NCBI GenBank assembly: GCA_030446745.1
Contig: JAUJMS010000012.1
Span: forward strand, 1 to 38,233
Direction of reading: 5' to 3'
Length of the DNA: 38,233 nucleotides
Origin: Egibacteraceae bacterium
GTDB lineage: Bacteria > Actinomycetota > Nitriliruptoria > Euzebyales > Egibacteraceae
The position numbers and the translations under genes are program-made. Positions 23,482 through 32,807 of the stretch are shown here, one piece after another. Below the pieces are notes generated by a model. It was not told the DNA's origin and searched no databases. It saw only the letters and a list, made by a program, of their open reading frames with translations. How positions within the stretch are numbered: position 1 is the first letter of the stretch; each line of letters opens with the position of its first letter.

Positions 23482-24162
23482 ATGCGCATCGGCGTCGTGA
23501 CGTTTCCCGGCTCGTGCGACGACCGCGACGCCCGCCAGGCCGTCGCCGTGCTCGGCGCCGAGCCGGTCGCGCTGTGGCACGGCGACGCGGACCTCGCGGG
23601 CGTCGACGCCGTCGTGCTGCCAGGCGGGTTCAGCCACGGCGACTACCTGCGCACCGGCGCGATCGCCCGCTTCTCGCCGGTCATGGGCGCCATCCGCGAC
23701 TTCGCCGGCCGCGGCGGGCCCGTGCTCGGCGTGTGCAACGGCTTCCAGGTGCTGTGCGAGGCGCACCTGCTGCCCGGGGCGCTGACCCGCAACGCCGGGC
23801 TGCGCTTCGTCGCTCGGCCGCAGCACATCCGCGTCGAGGCCGGGTCGGTGTGGACCGCCGGCGTCGCGCCAGGCACGGTGCTGGCGATCCCGATCAAGCA
23901 CGGCGAGGGGCGCTACGTCCACCCCGCCCCGGACGAGCTGGCCGCCGCCGGGCAGGTGCTCGCCCGCTACTGCGCCCCCGACGGGACGGTCGACGACGCG
24001 GCGAACCCCAACGGCAGCGTCGCGAACATCGCCGGGGTCACCAACCGCGAGGGCAACGTCGCCGGGCTCATGCCCCACCCCGAGCACGCCGTCGAGGCGC
24101 TACTCGGCTCCACCGACGGTCGGCGCATCCTCGGGGCGGCCCTCGCCTCCGTCACCGCCTGA
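23482..24162 (+). CDS. purQ: phosphoribosylformylglycinamidine synthase subunit PurQ
   Basis: PurQ is the class I glutaminase subunit that feeds ammonia to PurL for FGAM synthesis. All of the triad is visible: nucleophile C85 in [10 protein letters not shown], and H199/E201 in [10 protein letters not shown]. The N-terminus [15 protein letters not shown] and [14 protein letters not shown] are also diagnostic. 226 residues is the normal length and there is no frame change. It starts at ATG 23482 with a leaderless-type -10. Its end overlaps the convergent ABC exporter gene by 11 bp. Confidence 0.96.
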   Translation: MRIGVVTFPGSCDDRDARQAVAVLGAEPVALWHGDADLAGVDAVVLPGGFSHGDYLRTGAIARFSPVMGAIRDFAGRGGPVLGVCNGFQVLCEAHLLPGALTRNAGLRFVARPQHIRVEAGSVWTAGVAPGTVLAIPIKHGEGRYVHPAPDELAAAGQVLARYCAPDGTVDDAANPNGSVANIAGVTNREGNVAGLMPHPEHAVEALLGSTDGRRILGAALASVTA

Positions 24163-25957
24163 CCCGCCGGTCCGGGACGCCGGCAAGCGGGTCGAGGCCG
24201 GCGGCGCGCAGTTCGGCCAGCGTGCCGGTCGCGCGGACGCGGCCGCCGTCGAGGAGCACCACCTGGTCGGCGTGGGCGAGCGCCGCCGCCCGGTGCGACA
24301 CGACGAGCACCGTCGGGGCGGGCGCCCCGTCGCCGCGGCCGTCGAGCAGCCGGCGCCACAGCCGCTGCTCGGTCGCGGCGTCCAGCGCGCTGGACAGGTC
24401 GTCGAGCACGAGCAGCGCCGCCCCGCCGGCCAGCGCGCGAGCCGTCGCGGCGCGCTGCAGCTGACCGCCGGAAAGACGCACGCCGCGCGGGCCGACAACG
24501 GTGTCCAGACCGGCGGGCATCACGGCGACGTCGGTGTCGAAGGCGGCGCTGTGCAGCGCCGTGCGCAGCGGCTCGTCGGCGAGGTCGCGGCCGAGCAGCA
24601 GGTTGTCGCGCAGGCTCGCGCCGAACAGCCGCGGCACCTGCGGGACGAACGCACAGCGGGGCGGGACCATGAACGCGGCGAGGTCGTCGACGGGTGCGCC
24701 GTCGAACGTGACGGTGCCCTCGACGTCGCCGGCCAGGCCCAGCAGACCGCGCAGCAACGTCGACTTCCCCGCGCCCACCGGGCCGCAGACGACGGTGAAC
24801 GACCCGGAGGGCAGGTCGAGGTCGACGCCGGAGACGCCGCCGCCACCGCGGTGGCGGACGCCGAAGCCGCGCAGCCGCACGGCCGCCGGGACGGGGCGCA
24901 CGCCCGCCGGCGCCCCGGCCACCGTCCCCGCCCCGGCCGGCGCCCAATGGTCGAGCGGCAGCGCCCGCGGGCGCACCGCCTCGGTCTCGTCGCCGCCGGG
25001 CAGCAGCGCGGCCATCCGCCCCGTCGCCACCTCGGCGTGGCGCTGGCGCGCGAGGATCATGCCGGCCCACCGCGGCAGGCCCGCGAGCCACGTCAGGTAG
25101 CTGGCGAACAGCGCGAGGTCGCCGACGCTGAAGGTGCCCGCGCGCATGCGCCCCGCGACGAGCAGCAGCACCAGACCGATCGTGAGGTCAACGGTAGAGC
25201 CGTTGAGCGCGTAGAGCGCGTCGGTGAGCACCTTGTCGCGCAGCGACGTCCGCCGCCGCCGGGCGTTCAGCTCTCGCAGGCGCGCGACGATCCGGTCCTC
25301 GGCGCCGGCGACCTTGACGGCGAGCACGGCGGCGAACACGTCACCGAGGAAGCCGGTCACCCGGGCGGTGGCCTCGCGGTCCGCACGACGGACACGGCGG
25401 ATGCGGTCGCTCAGGACGCGCGTTACGGCGAACGTCGCGACGAGCGGCGCAACGGCGACCAGGGTCAGCGTCGCGTCGACGCGCAGCAGCACGGCGACGG
25501 CCACGACCGCGAACGCCAGCGCCCCCGCCAGGTCGATCCAACCGTCGGCGAGCATCATGACGTCCTCGGCGTCGTCACGGAACACCGCGACGGCTTGTCC
25601 CGCGTCGCGCACCGGCGCCCCGGCCTCGGCGCGGCCGCTGACGAGCTGCGCCCGCAGCAGGTTCGTGCGCAGCAGCGTGTGGCCGGCGACCCACCACGGC
25701 ACCCACACCGCGACCGCGGCGACGAAGACCACGAGACGTGTCACCTCGACCGCGGCGAGCACGACGAGCAGCGCCGTGACGGCGCTGACCGGCGCGCCGC
25801 CCGCGACCGCGTCGAACGTCGCCTGCAGCAGCAGGCCGACGACCGCGGGCACCGACCACCACGCCACCCACAGCAGCGCGGCGGCGACGAAGCGCCCCGG
25901 CCGGTGGCGCGCGGCGCCGAACGTCACCGCGAGCGCGCGACCGTTGCCGGCGGTCAT
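24152..25957 (-). CDS. ABC exporter half-transporter, subunit B (degenerate Walker B)
   Basis: A 601-residue fused TMD-NBD exporter subunit. The N-terminal half has hydrophobic helices (about 18-40, 48-66, 130-150, 155-175, 240-262). The C-terminal NBD has Walker [10 protein letters not shown] (about 395), signature LSGGQLQRA, Walker [13 protein letters not shown] and H-loop VSHR. The residue after the Walker B aspartate is Asp, not the catalytic Glu, so this nucleotide site is probably impaired, as in heterodimeric exporters. ATG 25957 overlaps the stop of subunit A (ATGA) and has AGGAGGTG upstream. It probably pairs with subunit A in one membrane exporter; cargo is unknown. Confidence 0.9.
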   Translation of the reverse strand: MTAGNGRALAVTFGAARHRPGRFVAAALLWVAWWSVPAVVGLLLQATFDAVAGGAPVSAVTALLVVLAAVEVTRLVVFVAAVAVWVPWWVAGHTLLRTNLLRAQLVSGRAEAGAPVRDAGQAVAVFRDDAEDVMMLADGWIDLAGALAFAVVAVAVLLRVDATLTLVAVAPLVATFAVTRVLSDRIRRVRRADREATARVTGFLGDVFAAVLAVKVAGAEDRIVARLRELNARRRRTSLRDKVLTDALYALNGSTVDLTIGLVLLLVAGRMRAGTFSVGDLALFASYLTWLAGLPRWAGMILARQRHAEVATGRMAALLPGGDETEAVRPRALPLDHWAPAGAGTVAGAPAGVRPVPAAVRLRGFGVRHRGGGGVSGVDLDLPSGSFTVVCGPVGAGKSTLLRGLLGLAGDVEGTVTFDGAPVDDLAAFMVPPRCAFVPQVPRLFGASLRDNLLLGRDLADEPLRTALHSAAFDTDVAVMPAGLDTVVGPRGVRLSGGQLQRAATARALAGGAALLVLDDLSSALDAATEQRLWRRLLDGRGDGAPAPTVLVVSHRAAALAHADQVVLLDGGRVRATGTLAELRAAGLDPLAGVPDRRVRR

Positions 25958-27714
25958 GCCGGCACCTCCTGTGACTCTGACTCCAGCGCGAGCAGCCGCG
26001 CGAAGCGGCTGTCCGGGTCGGCGGCGAGGTCGCCGGGCGCACCGAGCTCGACGATCCGGCCGCCGTCGAGCACGACGACGAGGTCGGCGCGACGCACGGC
26101 GCGCAGGCGGTGCGCGATGACGATGCCGGTCCGCCCGGCGAGCAGCCGGTCCAGCGCGGCCTCGACGACCTCGGCGGTCGCCGGGTCGACGCGCGAGGAC
26201 GCCTCGTCGAGCACGGCGAGCCCGGGGTCGCGCAGGCACGCCCGCCCGACGGCGAGTAGCTGCGCCTGTCCGGCGGACAGCCCGACGTCGCCCCCCAGGA
26301 CCGTGTCGAGTCCGTCGGGCAGGGCCGTGAGCCAGCCGCCAAGACCGAGGTCGCCGAGCAGCTCGGACAGCGCAGCGTCGCCGGGAACGTCGTCACCGGC
26401 CGAGGCGAACAGCGTGAGGTTGTCGCGCACCGTCGCGTCGAACAGCTGCACGTCCTGCGTGACGATCGCGACCCGTCGGCGCAGCTCGGCGGGGTCGACG
26501 TCGCGCAGATCGACGCCGCCGAGCCGCACTGCGCCGGCGGTCGGGTCGAGCAGGCGCAGCGCGAGGCGTGCGAGCGTCGTCTTGCCGCCGCCGGTCGCGC
26601 CGACCAGCCCGACGACGGCGCCGGCTGGCACGTCGAGGTCGACGTCGGCGAGGACCGCGCGGCCGTCGTCGGCGTAGCAGAAGCTCACCCGGTCGAAGCG
26701 CACGGCCAGCGCCCCGGCGGGAAGCCGGCGGGCCCCTTCGGCGACGACGGCGGGTCGCTCGTCGAGCAGCGCGCGGATGCGTTCGGCGCCCGCGGCGGCG
26801 CGCTGCACCTGCTGGAGCTGCTCGGCGATCGTCTCGACGGGGCGGCGCAGGATCTGCACGTACTGGAACAGCAGGAACACCGTGCCGATCGTCGCGGCGC
26901 CGCGCCGGTGCAGCAGCCAGCCGGCGACGAGCATGAGCAGGCTGCCGAACGCGAACGCGCCGGTCGTCGTCGCCCACAGGCCGGCGCTCGCGCGTTCCGC
27001 GACGCGCATGGCGCGCAGGTGGGCGGCGCTGGCGCCGGTGTGGCGGTGCAGCGCGAAGTCGCTCGCGCCGAACGCGCGCAGGTCCTCGGCGCCGTCGAGC
27101 TGCTCCTCGACGACGCCGATGACCTCGGCGTAGGCGGCCCGCTCCGCGGTCGTCGCCGGCACGGCACGGTCGCGCAGGCGCACGACCAGCCAGCCGACGC
27201 CCGCGGCGTAGGTCGCCATGGCCGCACCGACGCGCCAGTCCTCGAGCGTGACGAGCACGACCGCGCCGGCCAGGGTGAGCGCTCCGCCGACGACCTTGAA
27301 CACGACGTCGGTGAACAGCTTGGTGATCGCGGTGGCGTCGCCGTCCACGCGCTCGATCAGCGTCCCGGGCGAGGTCTTGGCGTGGAACGCGAGGTCGAGG
27401 CCGAGCACCGACGCGGTGGCGCGTTCGCGCAGCGCGTTGGTCGACGACCACGCCATCCGCGTGGCGGCGTAGGTCGTCGCGACCGCCGCTGCCTGCGCCG
27501 CGAGGCCGAGCACGACGTACGCCCCGGCGACCGCCAGCAGCGCCGTCAGCGGCGCGTCGGCGACCGCGCGGTCGATGAACGCGCGCAGCAGCTGCGGGCC
27601 GGCCAGCGGCAGCGCCGACGCGACGGTCAGGACGACGGCGAGGGCGCCGAGCGCGAGCCGGTTACGGCGGAGCAGCTCGGCGAACAGCGCCCAGGAGGAC
27701 GAGCGGGAGGCCAT
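25954..27714 (-). CDS. ABC exporter half-transporter, subunit A
   Basis: A 586-residue ABC exporter with six predicted helices in the first 310 residues, including LALGALAVVLTVASALPLAGP (22-42) and VLGLAAQAAAVATTYAA. The NBD has Walker A GATGGGKTT (about 374), VTQDVQLFDATVRDNLTLF (Q-loop and downstream), signature LSAGQAQLLAVG (Gly to Ala), Walker B LAVLDEASSRVDP with the catalytic Glu kept, and H-loop IAHRL. Together with subunit B this gives one intact and one altered nucleotide site. ATG 27714 follows AAAAGGCAC. A 25-codon leader ORF with a better Shine-Dalgarno lies 79 bp upstream. Confidence 0.9.
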   Translation of the reverse strand: MASRSSSWALFAELLRRNRLALGALAVVLTVASALPLAGPQLLRAFIDRAVADAPLTALLAVAGAYVVLGLAAQAAAVATTYAATRMAWSSTNALRERATASVLGLDLAFHAKTSPGTLIERVDGDATAITKLFTDVVFKVVGGALTLAGAVVLVTLEDWRVGAAMATYAAGVGWLVVRLRDRAVPATTAERAAYAEVIGVVEEQLDGAEDLRAFGASDFALHRHTGASAAHLRAMRVAERASAGLWATTTGAFAFGSLLMLVAGWLLHRRGAATIGTVFLLFQYVQILRRPVETIAEQLQQVQRAAAGAERIRALLDERPAVVAEGARRLPAGALAVRFDRVSFCYADDGRAVLADVDLDVPAGAVVGLVGATGGGKTTLARLALRLLDPTAGAVRLGGVDLRDVDPAELRRRVAIVTQDVQLFDATVRDNLTLFASAGDDVPGDAALSELLGDLGLGGWLTALPDGLDTVLGGDVGLSAGQAQLLAVGRACLRDPGLAVLDEASSRVDPATAEVVEAALDRLLAGRTGIVIAHRLRAVRRADLVVVLDGGRIVELGAPGDLAADPDSRFARLLALESESQEVPA

Positions 27715-27792
27715 GGTGGTGCCTTTTCGCGCACGAACGGCGCGGGAGCGGTGGCGAGGGGGAGCGGTGGGCCGGCGAGCCGGCGCCCGCGG

Positions 27793-27870
27793 TCAGCGGC
27801 GGGCGCGGAAGCGGAAAGCGCCGGCCGGCTGGGCGAGATGGACGAGCAGCGTCGAGAGCCGAGCGTGCAT
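27793..27870 (-). CDS. 25-residue leader peptide ORF upstream of the ABC exporter
   Basis: The minus strand has GGGGAGGGACG directly before ATG 27870, an excellent Shine-Dalgarno, then 25 codons and TGA: MHARLSTLLVHLAQPAGAF followed by RFRARR. Five arginines, four in the last six codons, all CGC or CGG. The 78-nt gap to the exporter start contains GCCGGC repeats that can pair. This architecture suits translational attenuation or a coupling leader. The peptide is not recognised, and it could also be a short secreted or anchored peptide. The ORF is too short to be established by coding statistics; the Shine-Dalgarno is the main support. Confidence 0.5.
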   Translation of the reverse strand: MHARLSTLLVHLAQPAGAFRFRARR

Positions 27871-28004
27871 CGTCCCTCCCCTCGCGTGCAGCGGTGCGAC
27901 CCGTCGTCGCACCATGGCCGCCAGCACCGTACGGCCGCCGCCGGGGCGGCGTCAACCCCTTCGCGCGACGGCGACAGCTCACGCAGACGCTTGGGCCCGT
28001 CACG

Positions 28005-28020
28005 TTGCATGAATATGCAA
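28005..28020. promoter_or_regulatory. ARG box: ArgR operator of argC
   Basis: TTGCAT-GAAT-ATGCAA is a perfect 6+4+6 palindrome, 20 bp before the argC ATG. The same arms (TTGCAT-N4-ATGCAA) form the operator bound by ArgR of Mycobacterium tuberculosis. A weaker second half-site, TGCAT (28026-28030), follows and overlaps the -10. ArgR is encoded at the end of the operon, so autoregulated feedback by arginine is expected. Confidence 0.85.
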
Positions 28021-28027
28021 AAAAGTG

Positions 28028-28033
28028 CATAGT
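28028..28033 (+). promoter_or_regulatory. putative -10 box (CATAGT) of argC
   Basis: CATAGT ends 7 nt before ATG 28041, with no Shine-Dalgarno, so the transcript would be leaderless. Repressor bound at 28005-28020 would cover the region just upstream. Confidence 0.45.
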
Positions 28034-28040
28034 TCTTGCC

Positions 28041-29057
28041 ATGGGTTGCAGCGTCGGTGTCGCGGGTGCCTCCGGGTACGCGGGGGCGGAGGTGCTGCGC
28101 CTGCTGCAGCAGCATCCCGCGCTTCGGGTTTCCGTCGCGGCCGCTGCACATGAGGCGTCGCTGCGGTCCGCCGCACCCTGGCTCGACCTCGACATGCCGG
28201 TCGCTGCCGCCACTGTCGAGGCCTTCGACGGCTGCGATGTCGTCTTCCTCGCGACACCCGCCTCGGTCAGCGGTGCATTCGCGCCGGCCCTATGCGACGC
28301 CGGCACGCGCGTCGTGGACCTGTCGGGCGCGTTCCGCCTGACCCCGCACGCGTTCGCCGCGGCGTACGCGCTGGACCCGCCAACGCCTGAGCGGATGCCT
28401 GCGCCCTACGGCTTGCCCGAGCTGTTCCGCGACGAGGTCGCGGGAGCGGACCTCGTCGCCAACCCCGGCTGTTACCCGACGGCCGCGCTGCTCGCGCTTG
28501 CCCCCCTGCGCGACGTCGTGCAGCCCGAGACGGTCGTGGTGACCGGGATTTCGGGGACCAGCGGTGCGGGGAAGGCCTTGAGCGACCCGCTGCACGTATC
28601 GCATGCCCTCCACGAGGTGCGTCCCTACGGCGGACCACACCACCGTCACCGGCCCGAGATGACGCGGATCTGGCAGCGGCTTGCCGGACCGCTCGCGTCG
28701 GTCACGTTCGTGCCGCACGTCGTGCCGACGACGCGCGGGCTGGTCTGCACTGTGGCCGCGTCCCTGCGTGACGATCTCGACGACGATGCACTCCACGCCC
28801 TTTTGCAGGGCAGCTACGCGGCGGAGCGGTTCGTGCGCGTGCTCGCACCCGGGTGCTGGCCCGGCACCGCGACGCTGCGCGGTAGCAACCTCGCCGTGGT
28901 CGGCGGTGTGGTCGACCGCGACACAGGGCGGGTCACCGTGGCCTGTGCGATCGACAACCTCGTCAAGGGCGCCGCCGGCCAAGCCGTGCAGAACGCCAAC
29001 GTGATGCTCGGCCTGCCCGAGGACGCCGGGCTGCCGACGCAGGGAATCTATCCGTGA
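28041..29057 (+). CDS. argC: N-acetyl-gamma-glutamyl-phosphate reductase ArgC
   Basis: ArgC reduces N-acetylglutamyl-5-phosphate to the semialdehyde with NADPH (arginine step 3). The 338-residue product has GVAGASGYAGAEVLRLL (Rossmann, 6-22), FLATPASVSG, VVDLSGAFRL, the catalytic Cys144 in VANPGCYPTA, GISGTSGAGK, YGGPHHRHRPE with the active-site His, and FVPHVVPTTRG. No frame change. ATG 28041 is set by the -10 and ARG box; the open frame extends further upstream but without homology. The stop overlaps the GTG of argJ. Confidence 0.96.
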   Translation: MGCSVGVAGASGYAGAEVLRLLQQHPALRVSVAAAAHEASLRSAAPWLDLDMPVAAATVEAFDGCDVVFLATPASVSGAFAPALCDAGTRVVDLSGAFRLTPHAFAAAYALDPPTPERMPAPYGLPELFRDEVAGADLVANPGCYPTAALLALAPLRDVVQPETVVVTGISGTSGAGKALSDPLHVSHALHEVRPYGGPHHRHRPEMTRIWQRLAGPLASVTFVPHVVPTTRGLVCTVAASLRDDLDDDALHALLQGSYAAERFVRVLAPGCWPGTATLRGSNLAVVGGVVDRDTGRVTVACAIDNLVKGAAGQAVQNANVMLGLPEDAGLPTQGIYP

Positions 29058-30286
29058 GGCCTTCGACGTTGACCGAGACCTCAGCGGCGCCTCAGGTGGT
29101 CATCGAGCCGGTGGGCGGTGGCGTCTGCGCCCCTTCGGGGTTCCGCGCGGCGGGCATCGCTGCCGGGCTTCGCCGCAGTGGCCGGCGCGACGTCGCTCTC
29201 GTCGCCGCTGACCGGACGGTGTCCGCCGCCGCCGTGCAGACGCGCAACCAGGTGGCCGCCGCCCCGGTCCAGCTGACCGCCCGGCACGTCGCCGACGGTC
29301 GCGCGCGTGCCGTGTTGCTCAACTCGGCCAACGCCAACGCCTGCACTGGCGCAGGCGGGATGGCGATCGCGTACGACTCGGCGTCGGCCGCGGCGGCCGT
29401 CCTCGGCTGCAACGCCACCGACGTCCTCGTGTGCTCCACCGGCGTCATCGGCGTGCCCTTGCCGCGGGAGCGGCTTCTCGCCGCCGTCCCACGCGTGGCT
29501 GCGGCGCTTGCGCTCGACGGCAGCATTTCCGCCGCGGAGGCGATCATGACCACCGACACCGTTGCCAAGCAGGCTGCCGTGCGTGTCGCCGACGAGCATG
29601 GCGAGTGCGTGGTCGGGGCGATCGCGAAGGGTTCGGGGATGCTTGCGCCGGAGCTGGCGACGATGCTGTGCGTCGTCACCACCGACGCGCTGCTCGACCC
29701 GTCGCCGTTGCAGTCGCTGCTGACCAGCTCCGTCGAGCGCACGTTCAACCGCATCTCTGTCGACGGATGCATGTCGACCAACGACGCGGTCATCGCGCTC
29801 TCCTCGGGCGATGCACCGCGCGCGCCGACGCCCGAGACGATCGCGGCCGGCTTCGCGCACGTTCTCGGTGTCCTCGCCGAGGCGCTCGTGCGCGACGGCG
29901 AAGGTGCCAACCACCTGGTGCGCATCCGCGTGTCCAGCGCCGCCAGTGAGGACGACGCCGTCGGTGTCGGGCGCGCCGTCGCGAGCAGCGTCCTGTTTCG
30001 CACGGCGGTCGCCGGCGGCGACCCCAACTGGGGACGCGTGCTGGCGGCCATGGGCGCCGGCGCCGTGCGCTTCGACCCCCGCCGGGTGACCGTGACGTTC
30101 GGCGGCGTCACCGTCTGCCGCAACGGCGTCGCCGTGCCCTTCGACCGCACGCGGGTCGAAGCGGCCATGCGTGACTACGAGATCGACGTGGGCATCGACC
30201 TCGGGGCCGGTCCGGCGGACGCGACGTTTCTGACCGCCGATCTCACCTACGACTACGTGCGCATCAACGCGGACTACACGACGTGA
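29054..30286 (+). CDS. argJ: bifunctional glutamate N-acetyltransferase/N-acetylglutamate synthase ArgJ
   Basis: ArgJ transfers acetyl from N-acetylornithine to glutamate, recycling the acetyl group, and may also use acetyl-CoA. The 410-residue precursor cuts itself between A202 and T203 in KGSGMLAPELATML; T203 becomes the nucleophile of the beta chain. Other landmarks: LLNSANANACTG, CSTGVIGVPLP, FNRISVDGCMSTNDAV, AVAGGDPNWGRVLAAMG and the C-terminus YDYVRINADYTT. An ArgJ here means the organism uses the cyclic acetyl pathway. GTG 29054 overlaps argC's stop (GTGA) and its own stop overlaps argB. Confidence 0.96.
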   Translation: MRPSTLTETSAAPQVVIEPVGGGVCAPSGFRAAGIAAGLRRSGRRDVALVAADRTVSAAAVQTRNQVAAAPVQLTARHVADGRARAVLLNSANANACTGAGGMAIAYDSASAAAAVLGCNATDVLVCSTGVIGVPLPRERLLAAVPRVAAALALDGSISAAEAIMTTDTVAKQAAVRVADEHGECVVGAIAKGSGMLAPELATMLCVVTTDALLDPSPLQSLLTSSVERTFNRISVDGCMSTNDAVIALSSGDAPRAPTPETIAAGFAHVLGVLAEALVRDGEGANHLVRIRVSSAASEDDAVGVGRAVASSVLFRTAVAGGDPNWGRVLAAMGAGAVRFDPRRVTVTFGGVTVCRNGVAVPFDRTRVEAAMRDYEIDVGIDLGAGPADATFLTADLTYDYVRINADYTT

Positions 30287-31098
30287 GCGCGGCGATGATG
30301 GCGAACCGATGGTCGAGGCGCACGGTCGTCGTCAAATACGGGGGGGCGACGGTGGGCTCGCCGGGGACGTTCGCCGGTGATGTCGTCCGGCTGCGGGCGG
30401 AGGGGGCGCGCCTCGTCGTCGTTCACGGTGGCGGCGTGCAGATCACCGCGCTGTCGCGGCGCCTGGGGCTGACGCCGCACTTTGTCGACGGGCGACGCGT
30501 GACCGACGAGGCGACGCTGGAGTGCGTCCGGCTGGCGCTGCTGGGGGACGTCAACCCGCGCCTGGTGAACCTGCTCGGCGATGCCGGTGTGCCGGCTGCA
30601 GGCGTCGCGGGCACCGACACCGCACTCCTGCGCCTGCGCCCGGTCGACGAGCTCGGGTTGGTCGGCGAGGTCTCGGCCGTCGAACCGGCGTTGCTCGAGC
30701 ACCTGCTCTCGGCGGGCTTCGTGCCGGTGGTCGCGGGCCTCGGGCGCGACGCTCTTGGAGTGGTGCGCAACGTCAACGCCGACAGCGTCGCCGCGGCCGT
30801 CGCCGCGGCGTTGCGTGCCGACGCGCTGGTGCTGTTGTCCGACGTCGCGGGGGTCTACGAGGGTTTCGGGACCGCTGAGCAGACGCTGCTGCAGTCGGCG
30901 TCGGTGCCGCGGCTACGGGCCCTTCTCGCGGGCGGGGACGCGACCAGCGGCATGATTCCCAAGGTGCGAGCGCTGCTGTCAGCAGCCGAGGCCGGCGTGC
31001 CGCGCTGTCACGTGGTGGACGGGCGGGAAGCGCACGCGCTGACGCGGGCCCTTGACGGGATGACGGGCACCACGGTGTCGGCCGCCGTCGCCGCATGA
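30283..31098 (+). CDS. argB: acetylglutamate kinase ArgB
   Basis: ArgB phosphorylates N-acetylglutamate with ATP (arginine step 2), usually the arginine feedback point of cyclic pathways. The 271-residue amino-acid-kinase fold shows VVVKYGGATV (ATP site lysine, about 15-24), VVVHGGGVQI, VNADSVAAAVAAAL, LVLLSDVAGVY and GGDATSGMIPKVRA. The N-terminus lacks the extra helix that forms arginine-sensitive hexamers, so it may be insensitive and dimeric (inference). GTG 30283 overlaps the argJ stop; ATG 30295 is an alternative. The stop overlaps the argD ATG. Confidence 0.95.
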   Translation: MSAAMMANRWSRRTVVVKYGGATVGSPGTFAGDVVRLRAEGARLVVVHGGGVQITALSRRLGLTPHFVDGRRVTDEATLECVRLALLGDVNPRLVNLLGDAGVPAAGVAGTDTALLRLRPVDELGLVGEVSAVEPALLEHLLSAGFVPVVAGLGRDALGVVRNVNADSVAAAVAAALRADALVLLSDVAGVYEGFGTAEQTLLQSASVPRLRALLAGGDATSGMIPKVRALLSAAEAGVPRCHVVDGREAHALTRALDGMTGTTVSAAVAA

Positions 31099-32312
31099 CC
31101 ACGCTCGCCGAGCGCGAGGCCGCGGCGATGCTGCCGGTCTACGCCCGCCAGCCGGTCACCTTCGTGCGTGGCGACGGCAGCTGGCTGATTGACGACGAGG
31201 GCCGGCGCTACCTCGACGCGCTGTCGGGGCTGGCGGTCACGTCGCTGGGCCATGGCCACCCGTCCGTCACGGAGGCCGTCGCCGAGCAGGCGCGCACGCT
31301 GGTGCACACCTCGAACCTGTTCTTCACCAAACCGCAGGTCGCGTTGGCCGAGCGCCTTCGTGAGACCCTCGGCTGGCCCGACGGAAAGACGTTCCTGTGC
31401 AACTCCGGGGCCGAGGCCAACGAGGCCGCCCTGAAGCTGGCCCGGCGTCACGGCAAGCGCCAGCGCGCCGACAAGGTGCGCGTCGTCGCGCTCGAAGGCG
31501 GCTTTCACGGGCGGCTGCTCGGCGCGCTCGCGCTGACCGGCGACCCGACGAAGCACATGCCGTTCGAGCCGCTCGGCGACTGGGTGACCCACGTGCCGTA
31601 CGACGATCCAGCGGTGCTCGCGGGGGCGGTTGACGACCGCACGTGCGCGGTGTGGCTCGAGGTCGTGCAGGGCGAGGGCGGCGTGCGTCCCGTCCCCGAC
31701 GAGGTGCTCGTCGCTGCCCGCGCCGCCGCCGAACGCCACGGTGCGCTCGTCGTCGTCGACGAGGTACAGACGGGGCTGGGGCGGCTCGGCGCCTGGTACG
31801 GGTGGCAGACGGTCGGCGCGCGCGACGTGGACGGCCAGTTCGTCCCGGACGTGGTGTGCCTCGCCAAGGCGCTGGGCAACGGGCTGCCGGTCGGCGCGAT
31901 CGTCGCTCGGGGTGCGGCAGCGGACGCGTTCGGCCGTGGCGATCACGCCTCGACGTTCGGCGGAGGGCCGGTGGCGTGCGCAGCCGCCCTCGCGGTCCTC
32001 GCGACGATCGAGCGCGACGGTCTCGTGGAACGCGCGGCAAAGCTGGGCGCGTCGCTGGAGCGGGGGCTGCGCGAGCTGGCCGAACGCTGCGACCTGGCGC
32101 TGAGCGTCCGAGGGCGCGGCCTGCTGCTGGCGCTGACGCTGGCCGCTCCTGTCGCACGCGATGTTGTCGCCGCGGCGCTGCGGCGAGGGCTCGTCGTCAA
32201 CGCCGTCACGCCCGACGCGGTGCGCCTCGCCCCGCCGCTCACCCTGACCGACGGTGAGGCCGACGAGGTGGTCTCGCGGCTGGAAGCCGCGCTCTCGGAT
32301 TGCCTGAAGTAA
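31095..32312 (+). CDS. argD: acetylornithine aminotransferase ArgD
   Basis: ArgD converts N-acetylglutamate semialdehyde to N-acetylornithine with glutamate and PLP (step 4). The 405-residue class III aminotransferase has [35 protein letters not shown] (phosphate binding), [24 protein letters not shown] with the PLP-ring Asp222, the Schiff-base Lys258 in [14 protein letters not shown], and [16 protein letters not shown] 31095 overlaps the argB stop (ATGA). Its TAA shares a base with the ATG of argR. argF, which usually follows argD in actinobacterial clusters, is missing here. Confidence 0.95.
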   Translation: MTTLAEREAAAMLPVYARQPVTFVRGDGSWLIDDEGRRYLDALSGLAVTSLGHGHPSVTEAVAEQARTLVHTSNLFFTKPQVALAERLRETLGWPDGKTFLCNSGAEANEAALKLARRHGKRQRADKVRVVALEGGFHGRLLGALALTGDPTKHMPFEPLGDWVTHVPYDDPAVLAGAVDDRTCAVWLEVVQGEGGVRPVPDEVLVAARAAAERHGALVVVDEVQTGLGRLGAWYGWQTVGARDVDGQFVPDVVCLAKALGNGLPVGAIVARGAAADAFGRGDHASTFGGGPVACAAALAVLATIERDGLVERAAKLGASLERGLRELAERCDLALSVRGRGLLLALTLAAPVARDVVAAALRRGLVVNAVTPDAVRLAPPLTLTDGEADEVVSRLEAALSDCLK

Positions 32313-32770
32313 TGTCGGCCACCGTGACCGCGGACCGGGACCGCCGGCGAGACCTTGTGCGGCGCTTGGTCGGCACGCGCGAGATCACGTCACAGGTCGA
32401 ACTCGTCGCCCTGCTCGCTGCGCACGGCGTCGACGCGACCCAGGCGACGGTCAGCCGCGACCTCGAGGAGCTCGGCATCGCCAAGATGCGCGGCACCGAC
32501 GGTCGCAGCTTCTACGCCCTGCCCGCCCCCGGCGGCGTCTCGCAGCTGCTGCGACAGTTCGCGACGGCCATCGCCTCCTCCGGCAACCTCGCCGTCGTCC
32601 GCACGCCGCCGGGAGCCGCGTCGGCTGTCGGCAGCGCGATCGACGCCGCCGCGATCGACGGCGTGCTTGCCACCGTGCAGGGCGACGACACGCTCCTGGT
32701 CGTCGCGGAGGAAGGGGTCGCTGGCCGCGACATTGCGGACCGGTTGGAGGCGATGAAGACCGGCCGCTGA
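32312..32770 (+). CDS. argR: arginine repressor ArgR
   Basis: ArgR is a hexameric arginine-sensing repressor. The 152-residue product has a winged-helix N-terminus with [35 protein letters not shown] (about 28-62, recognition helix around QATVSRDL). The C-terminal oligomerisation domain carries [16 protein letters not shown] and [15 protein letters not shown], whose GDD supplies the arginine-binding aspartates. ATG 32312 shares one base with the argD stop. It most likely binds the ARG box at 28005-28020 upstream of argC and so controls its own operon. Confidence 0.95.
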   Translation: MSATVTADRDRRRDLVRRLVGTREITSQVELVALLAAHGVDATQATVSRDLEELGIAKMRGTDGRSFYALPAPGGVSQLLRQFATAIASSGNLAVVRTPPGAASAVGSAIDAAAIDGVLATVQGDDTLLVVAEEGVAGRDIADRLEAMKTGR

Positions 32771-32807
32771 CGGTCGGCCGCCCGGTCCCCGCGGTCCGAG
32801 CGTCGGT

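Noticed and set aside
24272..26677. 801-codon plus-strand open frame opposite the ABC exporter genes
   Set aside because: The minus strand carries Walker A, signature and Walker B motifs for two ABC subunits; the plus translation is compositionally biased.
27715..28040. CRISPR or mobile element in the longest non-coding stretch
   Set aside because: Only GCCGGC-type short repeats, the leader ORF and the ARG box are seen; there are no spacers, transposase or terminal inverted repeats.
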